A DNA stretch of 64,000 bases, taken from contig CAWBXO010000002.1 in NCBI GenBank assembly GCA_963792785.1, positions 496,001 to 560,000 on the forward strand. The letters are read 5' to 3'. The notes beneath the pieces are model-generated. The model saw only the letters and a list, made by a program, of their open reading frames with translations. It was not told where the DNA came from and searched no databases. The position numbers and the translations under genes are program-made. Numbering within the stretch: the stretch's first letter is position 1; each line of letters starts with the position of its first letter. Source of the stretch: CAWIMX01 sp963792785 (lineage in GTDB: Bacteria > Acidobacteriota > Vicinamibacteria > Vicinamibacterales > CAVVIG01). This document shows positions 9,814 through 17,759 of the stretch, piece after piece.

Positions 9814-10401
9814 CTAGAAATAGGCAATCGAGTAGAGCTGTTGCGGCACGTGGACGCCGAACCGCTCGAGCGGCGTGATGAGTTCATGCCGGGTGAAGAT
9901 CTCGGTCACGTAGATCATGCTGCCGAGCGTCACGAGGTCGGTGGGCAGGTTCGTGACGCGCAACCCCGTGTCGTTGTTCGCGTCGAGCGCCTGATAGTCC
10001 GGTCCCGGACCGAACGCGCCGGCCCCGCCGACGAGGTGACTCGACGCGGGCAGCGTGCCGTACTCGTAGCGCTGGTAGAGGACGTCGTGGTCGTAGTTGC
10101 TCGAGCCGACCGTGGGCACGCGCATCACCACGGAAAAGATGACGCGCGACGACCCATCGTCGAAATTGATCGGCCGCGCCGCCATCTGGCGGAGCACGTT
10201 GGCCGCGTCCTGCGGCGAGGTGTTCCGCGAAATCAGGTTCGCGCCCTCACGGCTGAGCGTCGTGGTGACGTGCATGTCGATGAGCCCATAGCTCACCTCG
10301 ACGACGCCCAGCACCAGTCCGATAAGGAGCGGGAGCACCAGCGCGAATTCGAGCGCGCTCTGTCCCTCGTCCGAGCGACGCCGGCCGAGACGGCGGGTCA
10401 T
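9814..10401 (-). CDS. TadE-like minor pilin (second)
   Basis: 195 residues. A short basic start (MTRRLGRRRSDEGQ) precedes the TadE-like motif SALEFALVLPLLIGLVLGVV, one hydrophobic helix with the conserved glutamate near its start. The remainder is a probable periplasmic domain of about 150 residues. The start codon overlaps the stop of the upstream tadE gene by 4 bp (ATGA), so the two are translationally coupled. It is a probable pseudopilin of the Tad pilus, processed by the CpaA peptidase encoded at 13482. A longer upstream frame exists but would run through the previous gene. Confidence 0.87.
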   Translation of the reverse strand: MTRRLGRRRSDEGQSALEFALVLPLLIGLVLGVVEVSYGLIDMHVTTTLSREGANLISRNTSPQDAANVLRQMAARPINFDDGSSRVIFSVVMRVPTVGSSNYDHDVLYQRYEYGTLPASSHLVGGAGAFGPGPDYQALDANNDTGLRVTNLPTDLVTLGSMIYVTEIFTRHELITPLERFGVHVPQQLYSIAYF

Positions 10402-10844
10402 TGGAACAGCTCCTCGTTCTTCATTGTCGATTCGACGGCCAGGTGCATCTGGCCGTCGGTGAAGAAGGGCAGCAGCAGCGGCGTCATGACGTGCCAGGTG
10501 TAGTCCACACGCAGCTTCTGCACGTCGCCGGGACCGCCCGGGCCGCCCGTCCATGCACCCGCGCCCGGCGACATGTGGGCGAAGGTGAAGGCATCGTCGG
10601 GAATCGCGAGCGTCGGCGTGGCCTGGCGCATCGCCGCGATGATGGCGCTGGACGAATTGCCGGTGACGCCAAAGCGGGTCGCCTGGCTGACGCCGTTCTG
10701 GAGCGCCAGATAGACGTAGAAGAGCGTCGCGAATTCGACGATGGAAAACGTCACGAGCAGCAGCAACGGCAGGATGATTGCCGCCTCGAGCATGCTGTTC
10801 CCGGAGGCGTCGCGAAGTCGCCGAAGCAAGGGTTTGCGTGGCAT
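10398..10844 (-). CDS. TadE-like minor pilin (first)
   Basis: 148 residues. The N terminus reads MPRKPLLRRLRDASGNS, followed by MLEAAIILPLLLLVTFSIVE, the TadE family signature of a glycine-containing basic leader, a glutamate and a single hydrophobic helix. It is first in a three-gene minus-strand minor-pilin operon and overlaps the next gene by 4 bp. Upstream there is a sigma54-like site (see 10868-10883). It probably forms part of the Tad pilus fibre or primes its assembly. Confidence 0.87.
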   Translation of the reverse strand: MPRKPLLRRLRDASGNSMLEAAIILPLLLLVTFSIVEFATLFYVYLALQNGVSQATRFGVTGNSSSAIIAAMRQATPTLAIPDDAFTFAHMSPGAGAWTGGPGGPGDVQKLRVDYTWHVMTPLLLPFFTDGQMHLAVESTMKNEELFQ

Positions 10845-11055
10845 ATAACTGCTCTGGATGGCAGCGGTGCAACCGGCGTTCCGGCGACCGCCTCACAACG
10901 CTTTACGGCGGAACGCGCAGGGCAATCAACGAGCTGTCAATAACTTGCGGCCGGACTCGCCCGACGCGGTGGCAAGCCAGTGTGGCTCGCCTGAAACGGG
11001 GCACCGACAGAACTGACATGATCCTTACTATCCGGGCTTCGAGCTCGTCAGCGAA
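10845..11055. other. Intergenic spacer between the minor-pilin operon and the repeat protein gene
   Basis: 211 bp without a supported gene. It contains the sigma54-like site at 10868-10883 and otherwise nothing recognised. It separates two minus-strand operons, so it should also hold the 3' end signals of the upstream gene; no clear hairpin terminator was seen. Confidence 0.5.
10868..10883 (-). promoter_or_regulatory. Candidate sigma54 promoter for the tadE-tadE-tadG operon
   Basis: Read on the minus strand the site is CGGAACGCCGGTTGCA: GG, eight bases, then TTGCA, the spacing of the sigma54 -24/-12 element. The first base is C rather than T. The predicted transcription start is near 10857, 13 nt before the ATG at 10844. 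The related flp promoter at 12942 supports sigma54 control of the pilus, but one short motif in GC-rich DNA can arise by chance. Confidence 0.35.
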
Positions 11056-12369
11056 CTACTCGATCTCTTGGTTTCCGTCCGCGGCTTCGCGTGTCGCTTC
11101 CTTCAGCTTCGCCAGGAGCGCGGCAAACCCGCACTGCTCCGGATCGAACAGGCCCCACTCGTCCTGAATCGGTCCGCGCGGCAGCCGCCGGCGCACCCTC
11201 GGTCTCGGGCGGATCGGCGGCTCCTGCGCCGCGACCGCGGCCGGTTCGGCAGCCGGAGCCGGCACTGGTTCGACGGAGGGGGCCGGCGGTCGCGCGACTG
11301 ACATCGACAGCGGTGCGGGTCGCACGACGACCGGCGCAGATCTCGGCAGCACGATCGGCGGCAGGGGCTCAAGCGGCGCCTTGGGCCGCTCGGCCGCGCG
11401 CAGCGTTTCGACGTCGCGCCGCAGGGACTCGAGGATCTCGACCCACTCGGGGATTCGCGCCGGCGCTTCCGGCGGGTCGAACGCGGCGGCGAGCTCGGCC
11501 GGCACCTCGACTGCGACGGGCACGACCGGCTCCGTGTGTTCAATGACCGGCTCGGGCGCGGCGGCGACGATGGGCTCCGGTTCCTCGTATTCAACGACCG
11601 GCTCGGGCGCGGCGGCGACGATGGGCTCGGGTTCCTCGTATTCAATGACCGGCTCGGGCGCGGCGACGACGATGGGCTCGGGCTCCTCGTATTCAACGTA
11701 TGCAACGACCGGCTCGGGCGCGGCGGCGACGATGGGCTCGGGTTCCTCGTATTCAACGACCGGCTCGGGCGCGGCGGCGACGATGGGCTCGGGTTCCTCG
11801 TATGCAATGACCGGCTCTGGTGCGGCCGCGACAATCGGCTCGGGTTCCTCGTATGCAATGACCGGATCGAGCTCCGGCAGCGAGACTGGCTCCGGCTCCG
11901 CAGCCGTGCTCGGCTCGGCCGCGCTCGCTTCCTCGTATTCGAGTAGCTCCGCCATTTCCTCGCGCTCGCGCGCGGCGCGCGCGAGGTAGTCGGCCATCTG
12001 CTCCGCGAACATGGCGGGATCGCAGCCCTCGGGCTCGTCCTTGTGCCGCCCCCGCCGAAACGCCGAGAGCACGCCGCCTTTCTTGAGGCTCTGCCGCTGC
12101 GACACCGAGCCGAGCACGGGAATCGTGAGCGTCTGCACCCAGGCGACGCGCGTGCCGAGCTCGCGCAGCCACTCTGCGAGCGCGGCATCGTCCTTCGGCG
12201 CGAGCAGCGCCGTTGTCAGAACGAGGTCGGGCACGCGACCGTTGAGCTTGGGCAGGGCTTCCTCGGCCGACGCCTCGATCACGAGATCCGCCTCGAGGCG
12301 GCTGCGTACCGACGCCGCGACTTTCGCGGCCTGGCGGCGATCGGGCTCGACGGCGAGGATGAGTGGCAT
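11056..12369 (-). CDS. Receiver-like protein with Glu/Pro tandem repeats, Tad-locus accessory
   Basis: 437 residues from the ATG at 12369; the frame stays open upstream but would overrun the next gene. The N-terminal 120 residues (MPLILAVEPDRRQAAKVA) resemble a degenerate response-regulator receiver domain. A middle section of about 120 residues has six near-identical 16-residue repeats, consensus EYEEPEPIVAAAPEPV. A Pro/Ala-rich linker and a basic C terminus (PRPRVRRRLPRG) follow, then a short conserved-looking tail containing DEWGLFDPEQCGFAALLAKL. No enzyme family was recognised. It is co-oriented with a small membrane protein gene 8 bp upstream and sits between the two halves of the Tad locus, so it may be a localisation or scaffold protein paralogous to the CpaE receiver domain. 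Confidence 0.7.
   Translation of the reverse strand: MPLILAVEPDRRQAAKVAASVRSRLEADLVIEASAEEALPKLNGRVPDLVLTTALLAPKDDAALAEWLRELGTRVAWVQTLTIPVLGSVSQRQSLKKGGVLSAFRRGRHKDEPEGCDPAMFAEQMADYLARAAREREEMAELLEYEEASAAEPSTAAEPEPVSLPELDPVIAYEEPEPIVAAAPEPVIAYEEPEPIVAAAPEPVVEYEEPEPIVAAAPEPVVAYVEYEEPEPIVVAAPEPVIEYEEPEPIVAAAPEPVVEYEEPEPIVAAAPEPVIEHTEPVVPVAVEVPAELAAAFDPPEAPARIPEWVEILESLRRDVETLRAAERPKAPLEPLPPIVLPRSAPVVVRPAPLSMSVARPPAPSVEPVPAPAAEPAAVAAQEPPIRPRPRVRRRLPRGPIQDEWGLFDPEQCGFAALLAKLKEATREAADGNQEIE
11528..11866 (-). repeat. 48-bp in-gene tandem repeat encoding EYEEPEPIVAAAPEPV
   Basis: About six copies of a 48-bp unit lie within the receiver-like gene, one with a short extra YVEYEE insertion and a valine for alanine. 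The DNA copies are nearly identical, which suggests recent expansion or gene conversion. Copy number may vary between strains. Confidence 0.85.
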
Positions 12370-12377
12370 CTGATGTC

Positions 12378-12692
12378 TCACGTGCGCAGCATGAACACGA
12401 CGAGCACGGTGGCCGCGAGGGTGAAGATCACGAGCGGCGCGTGCTCGATGCTCTGATCGCGCGCGGCTTCGAGGACGACCATCGTCAGATCGCGTGCGCG
12501 TCCACCGGCCTCGGCCACCGCGTTGACGGGATGGCCCGCGCCGCCGCGCAGCGCGATCACGTCCCGAACGCGACCGTCCATCGAGACGAGCACCGTGAGC
12601 AGCACCAGCACGGCGCCGATCGACAGCGCCGTTTCGCCGAGGGCGAGCCGCCGAGCTCCCGATGGCCGAATGGATGACCTTCGCATCTCCAT
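12378..12692 (-). CDS. Small membrane protein of the Tad locus, unknown function
   Basis: 104 residues from the ATG at 12692. An AAGGA Shine-Dalgarno sequence sits 5 nt upstream of this ATG; another ATG lies two codons later. It has two hydrophobic helices: residues about 22-38 (ALSIGAVLVLLTVLVSM) and the last 20 (PLVIFTLAATVLVVFMLRT). Between them is a soluble loop of about 45 residues. No family was recognised. It ends 8 bp before the repeat protein, so the two form an operon divergent from the flp genes. Confidence 0.6.
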   Translation of the reverse strand: MEMRRSSIRPSGARRLALGETALSIGAVLVLLTVLVSMDGRVRDVIALRGGAGHPVNAVAEAGGRARDLTMVVLEAARDQSIEHAPLVIFTLAATVLVVFMLRT

Positions 12693-12703
12693 CCAATTCC
12701 TTC

Positions 12704-12719
12704 CGCAAAACTCGTTCCG
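12704..12719 (-). promoter_or_regulatory. Possible sigma54 promoter for the small membrane protein operon
   Basis: On the minus strand the site reads CGGAACGAGTTTTGCG: GG, eight bases, TTGC. Its first seven bases match the candidate upstream of the tadE operon. It predicts a start at about 12693, which would leave the ATG at 12692 leaderless and conflicts with the Shine-Dalgarno sequence seen there. It may be chance. Confidence 0.25.
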
Positions 12720-12758
12720 CGGCGTTTCGCGATCGCGTGCTCCTTGTATGCGCCGCAT

Positions 12759-13054
12759 TCGCGCGATCGACTCCTGATGTGTTCCGTTTCGTCACGCGCG
12801 CATCGTGACGGTTGTGACGAGCGGCATTACGAAACTGCGGGATGCCGCGTGCGTGAGGAGGGATGCGGCGCGGCGCCGGCGCGCGCGCGCCGCATGGTAA
12901 GTCGTGGCGAACGCGCAGGTTCATCTCCGATCGCGCGCCCGTGGCACAGCCGTTGCCTGCTTCCCCACCGCGTGGGGATCACGCCGGGTGCGGTGACCAC
13001 ACCTGGAACACACACGGCAATGCGCGTCGTTAACGACGCGCGGGAGGAACGGTA
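12759..13054. other. Divergent regulatory spacer upstream of flp
   Basis: This 296-bp spacer lies between the minus-strand accessory operon and the plus-strand pilus operon. It holds the sigma54 promoter at 12942-12957 and the flp1 leader. No gene was found. An enhancer site for a sigma54 activator would be expected in 12760-12930, but none could be singled out. Confidence 0.6.
12942..12957 (+). promoter_or_regulatory. Sigma54 (-24/-12) promoter of the Tad/Flp operon
   Basis: TGGCACAGCCGTTGCC matches the sigma54 consensus TGGCAC-N5-TTGC exactly at the GG and GC elements. The predicted start is near 12969, giving a leader of about 85 nt before the flp1 ATG at 13055. GGGAGGAA just before that ATG is a strong ribosome binding site. 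The same sigma factor commonly drives pilin genes in other bacteria (PilR-pilA). Confidence 0.65.
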
Positions 13055-13240
13055 ATGGCTGCTCTGATCATCAACCATCTCCGGATGCTGGCGAAGGGCG
13101 AGAGCGGGCAGGACCTGCTCGAGTACGCGCTGCTGGTCGCGTTGATCGCCCTCGTGGCGGTCGGCGCGGTCACGTTCGCCGGCAACCAGGTGCAGACGGT
13201 GTTCAACAACATCGCCAACGCACTGTCGGCCGCGCTCTAA
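13055..13240 (+). CDS. flp: Flp-family type IVb major pilin (first copy)
   Basis: 61 residues. A basic leader ends at G-E-S-G-Q-D, and the mature helix contains LLEYALLVALIALVAVGAVT, including the Flp motif with the Glu-Tyr pair. CpaA-type peptidase should cleave just before the hydrophobic segment. A strong GGAGGA ribosome binding site lies 8 nt upstream. It is the first gene behind the sigma54 promoter and is followed by a stem-loop, the arrangement of an abundant structural subunit. Confidence 0.93.
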   Translation: MAALIINHLRMLAKGESGQDLLEYALLVALIALVAVGAVTFAGNQVQTVFNNIANALSAAL

Positions 13241-13260
13241 CGCGACGCGATTGCCCGGAC

Positions 13261-13287
13261 GCGCCCGCCGTCGAATGCGGCGGGCGC
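13261..13287 (+). terminator. Stem-loop between the two flp genes (attenuator or 3' stabiliser)
   Basis: A perfect 10-bp stem, GCGCCCGCCG / CGGCGGGCGC, with a 7-nt loop begins 21 bp after the flp1 stop. No U-tract follows, so it is more likely a partial terminator or an RNA-stabilising structure that keeps flp1 mRNA above that of the assembly genes. Confidence 0.65.
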
Positions 13288-13318
13288 GATACGGGCGCTT
13301 TCACCTCGGAGCACGGAA

Positions 13319-13498
13319 ATGGGCATATCCCTCATGGTCGCGGTTGTCGGCCGCCTCATCGCGCGCGAGGACGGCCAGGACCTGATCGAATACGGATTGC
13401 TTGTCGCGCTGATCGCCATCGTGGCCATCCTGGGCATCACGTACCTCGGGACCACGATCGACGCGGTGCTGTGGGAGCCCATTGCCCAGAATTTCTAG
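13319..13498 (+). CDS. flp: Flp-family type IVb pilin (second copy)
   Basis: 59 residues with ATG at 13319 and CGGAG upstream. The leader ends at REDGQD and the helix is LIEYGLLVALIAIVAILGIT, the Flp signature. It differs from the first copy by a longer leader and by a C-terminal tail with Trp and Pro (LWEPIAQNF). It overlaps the CpaA start by 17 bp, so it is translationally coupled to its own processing enzyme. It could be a minor Flp subunit. Confidence 0.9.
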   Translation: MGISLMVAVVGRLIAREDGQDLIEYGLLVALIAIVAILGITYLGTTIDAVLWEPIAQNF

Positions 13499-13994
13499 CG
13501 CCCTCGAGCTCGCCGCCGTGGTGGGCGGCGGTGGATCGGGCGCGGTGATCGACCTGTATACGCGCCGCGTGCCGAACGCGCTCACGGCAGGCCTGGCGGC
13601 GACCGGACTCGCCTGCGCGGTGCTGCGGCTCAGCGCGGTCGGCGTCGGCGCCGCGTTCGGCGGTTTCGCCGTCGGGCTCGCGCTGATGCTGCCGGGCCAC
13701 CTGCTCGGCGCGACCGGCGCCGGCGACGTGAAACTGCTGGCCGCCTTCGGCGTCTGGCTCGGGCCTGCGCGGACGGGTCAGGCATTCCTCTACACCGCGC
13801 TTGCCGGGGGAGTGCTGGCGGTGGCGGTGGCGTTCCGGCGGCGGCGGCTTGCCGAAACGCTCGAGCGCACGGCGGCGCTCGTCCGGACGCCCGACGCGGC
13901 GGCTGCGGAGATCGAAGCGCCGGCGTCCGACAACCGTTTCGCCTACGCGCCAGCGATTGCCATTGGGGCGATGGCGGTGGCGCTGGGGTTGTGA
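13482..13994 (+). CDS. cpaA: Tad prepilin peptidase CpaA (A24 family)
   Basis: 170 residues from a TTG at 13482 with GGGAG 5 nt upstream; no good ATG is available. Both catalytic aspartates of the A24 family are present: the first in DLYTRRVPN (D24) and the second in GAGDVK (D82). Several hydrophobic helices fit a polytopic membrane protease. It lacks the N-terminal methyltransferase domain of PilD, as expected for the Tad version. It cleaves the Flp and TadE leader peptides on the cytoplasmic face of the inner membrane. A C-terminal extension after residue 115 ends in one more helix. Confidence 0.9.
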   Translation: MPRISSALELAAVVGGGGSGAVIDLYTRRVPNALTAGLAATGLACAVLRLSAVGVGAAFGGFAVGLALMLPGHLLGATGAGDVKLLAAFGVWLGPARTGQAFLYTALAGGVLAVAVAFRRRRLAETLERTAALVRTPDAAAAEIEAPASDNRFAYAPAIAIGAMAVALGL

Positions 13995-14030
13995 AATGAC
14001 CGCCGTGGCCGAGATGAGGAAGGAACCCAT

Positions 14031-14888
14031 ATGGCTCGCACTCGCATCCTGCTCGTCCTGATCCTGGCGCTGACCGCCGGCGGCGTGTTCGCATACGCCA
14101 CCTATGGCTACGTCCAGCAGAAAGACACCGTGCAGACGGTGTCGATTCCCACGCGGCCCGTGGTCGTCGCGGCAGCCGACCTCGACCTCGGCGCCGAGCT
14201 CAAGACCGACGATCTCCGGATCATCGACTGGCCGGCCAACGCCGTGCCCGCCGACGCCTTCGGCGATGCCAAGGACGTGATCGGCCGCGGCCTGATCATG
14301 CCGGTCGTGCAGAACGAGCCGATCCTGCCGATGAAGCTGGCTGCGGTCGGGGAGGGCGCCGGGCTGCCGCCCGTGATTCCGCCCGGCCTGCGCGCGATGT
14401 CGGTGCGCGTGAACGAGGTCATTGGCGTCGCCGGCTACGTCCTGCCCGGCACGTTCGTCGACGTCGTCTCGACATTGAGCCCGACGCAGCAGGCGACCGA
14501 CATCACGTCGAAGGTGATTCTCACCAACGTGCAGGTGCTCGCCGCCGGCACGCGCATCGATCGGAACGCGGACGACAACAAGCCGATGCCGGTGAGCGTG
14601 GTGACGCTGCTCGTGAATCCCGACCAGGCCGAGCGGCTGACGCTGGCGAGCACCGAGGGCAAGATTCAGCTCGCGCTCCGCAACCCGCTGGATAAGAACA
14701 CGCCCGAGACCCGCGGCATCAAGCCCGCCGTGCTGATGGGCACGCCCTCCTCGACGCCGCGCGCCGCTCCGCGGTCGCGGTCGCAGGCCCCGGCGCCCGT
14801 CGAGGTGAAACCGCAAGCGCCCCCGACCGTCACCGTGGAAATCATCCGCGGCGACAAGCGCGAGGAAACCGTGGTGAGACAGGACTAA
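14031..14888 (+). CDS. cpaB: Flp pilus assembly protein CpaB (RcpC), SAF domain
   Basis: 285 residues. The N-terminal membrane anchor is ILLVLILALTAGGVFAYATY, and a SAF domain begins near residue 43 (PVVVAAADLDLGAEL). The second half is the RcpC/CpaB domain, followed by a Pro-rich tail. A strong AGGAAGGA ribosome binding site lies 7 nt before the ATG. CpaB is a periplasmic partner of the secretin, thought to contact peptidoglycan. It is 4 bp from cpaC. Confidence 0.93.
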   Translation: MARTRILLVLILALTAGGVFAYATYGYVQQKDTVQTVSIPTRPVVVAAADLDLGAELKTDDLRIIDWPANAVPADAFGDAKDVIGRGLIMPVVQNEPILPMKLAAVGEGAGLPPVIPPGLRAMSVRVNEVIGVAGYVLPGTFVDVVSTLSPTQQATDITSKVILTNVQVLAAGTRIDRNADDNKPMPVSVVTLLVNPDQAERLTLASTEGKIQLALRNPLDKNTPETRGIKPAVLMGTPSSTPRAAPRSRSQAPAPVEVKPQAPPTVTVEIIRGDKREETVVRQD

Positions 14889-14892
14889 GGCG

Positions 14893-16578
14893 ATGAAACC
14901 AAGCATGTCCCGCAAGCTCCTGATCCTGGTGATCGCGCTGGTCTGGCCGCACCTCGTGCTGGCGGCCGACCCGGCATCCTCCGTTCGCCTGCTCGTCGGC
15001 CGATCCGCCGTCGTGGATGTCGGCACGACGATCACTCGCGTGTCGCTGACGAGCGCCGACGTCGCCGACGCGCTCGTGACGGCGCCCACCGAGCTGCTGG
15101 TGAATGGCAAGACGCCGGGCACCGTGTCGATGTTCGTCTGGGACCGCGGCGGCACGATCCGCCGCTACGAGGTCGTCGTGCAGCGCGACTTGTCGCGCCT
15201 GGCCGAGCAGGTGAAGACGTTCTTCCCGAAGGAGCAGATCGCGGTCGAAGGCAACGGCCGCAACGTCGTGCTCTCGGGCATGGTGACCAACAAGGACGTC
15301 ATCGAGAAGGCCGTCGACCTGGCGGCCGGATACGTGGACAAGCGCGAAGAGGTCGTCACGTTGCTGCAGGTCCAGCCCGACGCCCCGAGCAACCAGGTGC
15401 TGCTGCGCGTCCGCTTCGCCGAGGTCAGCCGCAGCGCGCTGACCGAGCTCGGCGCGTCCTTCTTCACCAGTCCGACCGGCGTGAAGAACACGATCGGCCG
15501 CGTCACCACGGAGCAGTTCCCGGCGCCGGGCTACGATGGCCTGAAATACACGAAGTCGGGCTCCGACTTCGGCTCGCCCGTGACGAGCGCCGAGGGCCAG
15601 TTCACCTTCAGCGACTTTCTCAACCTGTTCCTCTTCAGCGAGAAGTACGACCTGGGCGCGATGATCCGGGTCCTGCAGACGCGCGGCCTCTTCCAGAGCC
15701 TCGCCGAGCCGAACCTGGTCGCGGAGAGCGGCAAGGAGGCGAGCTTCCTCGCCGGCGGCGAAATCCCGGTGCCCATCGCGCAGGGCTCGGGCAACAACGT
15801 CGCGATCAGCGTTCAGTACAAGGAATTCGGCATCCGTCTCACCTTCACGCCGGTCGTCAACGGCGACCGCATCCATCTCAAGGTGCGGCCCGAGGTCAGC
15901 TCGCTCGACTTCAACAACGCCGTCACCCTCCAGGGCTTCCGCATCCCGGCGTTCAACACGCGGCGCACGGAGACCGAGCTCGAACTCCGCAACGGCCAGA
16001 CGTTCGCGATTGCCGGCCTGTTGAACAGCACCATGATGGAATCGGTACAGAAAGTGCCCGGCCTCGGCGACATCCCGATCCTCGGGTACCTGTTCCGCAG
16101 CAAGGCCGCCCAGAAACAACGGACCGAGCTCGTCGTGATGATCACGCCGGAGATTCTGCCGAACAACTCGCCGGGGGTGACCGACCAACTGCCGCGCCAG
16201 TCGGAGCCGTATCTGCCGTCGCTGCCGGACGACAAGTCGGTGGCGCCGCCTCCGCCCGCGTTCGCGCCGGCGCCCGAAACGCGCTCCCAGGTCGCGCCTG
16301 CGCCAGCGGCGTCCACGCCCGCCGCGGTGAACGCGGCGTCGGCCGCGGCGGCGGTGTCGGCACTGGCGCCGCGCGGACCCCGAATGGTGATGCCGCTGCC
16401 GGTGATCGAGCCTGTCGCGCCCGTCACGCCGGTCACGGCCGTCGCGCCCGTGGTGAGCGACACCGCGGCGGGCGATGTGGCGCAAGTGCGACCGCTCACG
16501 CCGGAAGAGACGGCGCTGATTGAGGAAGCCCGTCAGGCCGGGACCGCTGATCCAGAGCCGGATGGGGATCGAAAGTAA
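14893..16578 (+). CDS. cpaC: Tad secretin CpaC (RcpA)
   Basis: 561 residues. A signal peptide (LLILVIALVWPHLVLAA) is followed by a pilus-formation N-terminal domain (VDVGTTITRVSLTSADVADA) and a BON-like or KH-like region. The secretin core runs from about residue 170 to 420, with the signature VPGLGDIPILGYLFRS. The C-terminal 140 residues are Pro/Ala/Val-rich and low in complexity, a likely periplasmic linker. It forms the outer-membrane channel for the Flp pilus. Confidence 0.95.
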   Translation: MKPSMSRKLLILVIALVWPHLVLAADPASSVRLLVGRSAVVDVGTTITRVSLTSADVADALVTAPTELLVNGKTPGTVSMFVWDRGGTIRRYEVVVQRDLSRLAEQVKTFFPKEQIAVEGNGRNVVLSGMVTNKDVIEKAVDLAAGYVDKREEVVTLLQVQPDAPSNQVLLRVRFAEVSRSALTELGASFFTSPTGVKNTIGRVTTEQFPAPGYDGLKYTKSGSDFGSPVTSAEGQFTFSDFLNLFLFSEKYDLGAMIRVLQTRGLFQSLAEPNLVAESGKEASFLAGGEIPVPIAQGSGNNVAISVQYKEFGIRLTFTPVVNGDRIHLKVRPEVSSLDFNNAVTLQGFRIPAFNTRRTETELELRNGQTFAIAGLLNSTMMESVQKVPGLGDIPILGYLFRSKAAQKQRTELVVMITPEILPNNSPGVTDQLPRQSEPYLPSLPDDKSVAPPPPAFAPAPETRSQVAPAPAASTPAAVNAASAAAAVSALAPRGPRMVMPLPVIEPVAPVTPVTAVAPVVSDTAAGDVAQVRPLTPEETALIEEARQAGTADPEPDGDRK

Positions 16579-16581
16579 CCA

Positions 16582-17754
16582 ATGGCGCATCTTTCAGGGC
16601 TGATCGTCACCGAGGACGAAGACTTCCGGAAGCAGGCCGGACGCACGCTGCGCCTCGGGCCGTTGCCCGTGAGCGTGATGGACGATCGGAGCGGACGCGA
16701 CCTCGCGGCCGTTGACGTGATGATCGTGGACGCGCGTCGCGATCAGGCAACGGCCATGTCCACGATCGAGCGGCTGCGGGCCGCGTCGGCGACGGCCGGC
16801 ATCTTCGCCGTCGCGCTCGAGTCGGATCCCAACCTGATCCTGCAGGCGATGCGCGCCGGCGCGAACGAGTTCTTCACGTGGCCGCCGCAGGACGACGTCC
16901 TTCAGGGCGCGATTCGGCGGGTGGCCGCCCGCCGCGAGAGCGCCCACGGCGGCTCGGCCGGCGCGACGACGCTGGTGTTCTTCGGCGCCAAGGGCGGTGC
17001 CGGGACGACGACGGTGGCGGTGAACTGCGGCGTCGATCTGGCGCGCCTCAGCAAGAAGCCGACGCTGATCGTGGATCTCAAGCCCGGCCTCGGGGAAGTG
17101 GCGCTGTTCCTCGGCGTGCGCCCGCGTTTCAGCGTGCTCGACGCGATCGACAACCTGCACCGCCTCGACCGCGAGTTCATGCACGAGCTGGTGACGAAGC
17201 ACAAGTCCGGCCTGGAGATCCTCGCCGGGTCGGACCAGTTCGATCGGCCCGGCGCATCGGACGGATCGGCGATGGAGGAGATGTTCCGGCTGCTGACGCG
17301 GCAGTACGAGTACGTGCTGGTGGATGCCGGCAGCCAGATCAACGCCTGCACCATCGCGGCACTCTATGCGGCCGACACGATGTTCCTCGTGGCGAACCCG
17401 GACGTGCCGTCGGTGCGAAACGCGCAGCGGCTGATCGACCGCGTGCGCCAGCTCGGCGCCTGCGCCGATCGGGCGCGCCTCCTGCTCAACCGCGCGGCGG
17501 AGCCGTACCCGATTCCGCCCGCGCAGATCGAGAACGCGGTGGGACATGCGATCCATCACACGTTCCCGAGTGATTACAAGACGGTGTCGAGTGCGCTCAA
17601 CTCCGGCGTCCCGCTCGCCCTCGCCGGCGACAGCGAGATCGCGCAGCAGTTCGATCGCTTCACGCGCGGCATTCTCCAGCCGGCGGCGGCCGAACCCGCC
17701 GTCCCGGCCAAGCGCAGCCGGCTCGGCCTCGATCGCCTGGCCTCCATCTGGTAG
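16582..17754 (+). CDS. cpaE: Tad pilus localisation ATPase CpaE (TadZ)
   Basis: 390 residues. An atypical receiver domain (residues 1-125) is followed by a MinD/ParA-type ATPase domain with deviant Walker A KGGAGTTT at about 136-143. The LIVDLKPGLGE segment fits the Walker A' position. TadZ proteins place the pilus machine at its cellular site. It lies between the secretin and the CpaF ATPase with almost no spacer. The receiver half is reminiscent of the separate repeat protein at 11056-12369. Confidence 0.92.
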   Translation: MAHLSGLIVTEDEDFRKQAGRTLRLGPLPVSVMDDRSGRDLAAVDVMIVDARRDQATAMSTIERLRAASATAGIFAVALESDPNLILQAMRAGANEFFTWPPQDDVLQGAIRRVAARRESAHGGSAGATTLVFFGAKGGAGTTTVAVNCGVDLARLSKKPTLIVDLKPGLGEVALFLGVRPRFSVLDAIDNLHRLDREFMHELVTKHKSGLEILAGSDQFDRPGASDGSAMEEMFRLLTRQYEYVLVDAGSQINACTIAALYAADTMFLVANPDVPSVRNAQRLIDRVRQLGACADRARLLLNRAAEPYPIPPAQIENAVGHAIHHTFPSDYKTVSSALNSGVPLALAGDSEIAQQFDRFTRGILQPAAAEPAVPAKRSRLGLDRLASIW

Positions 17755-17759
17755 CCGCC

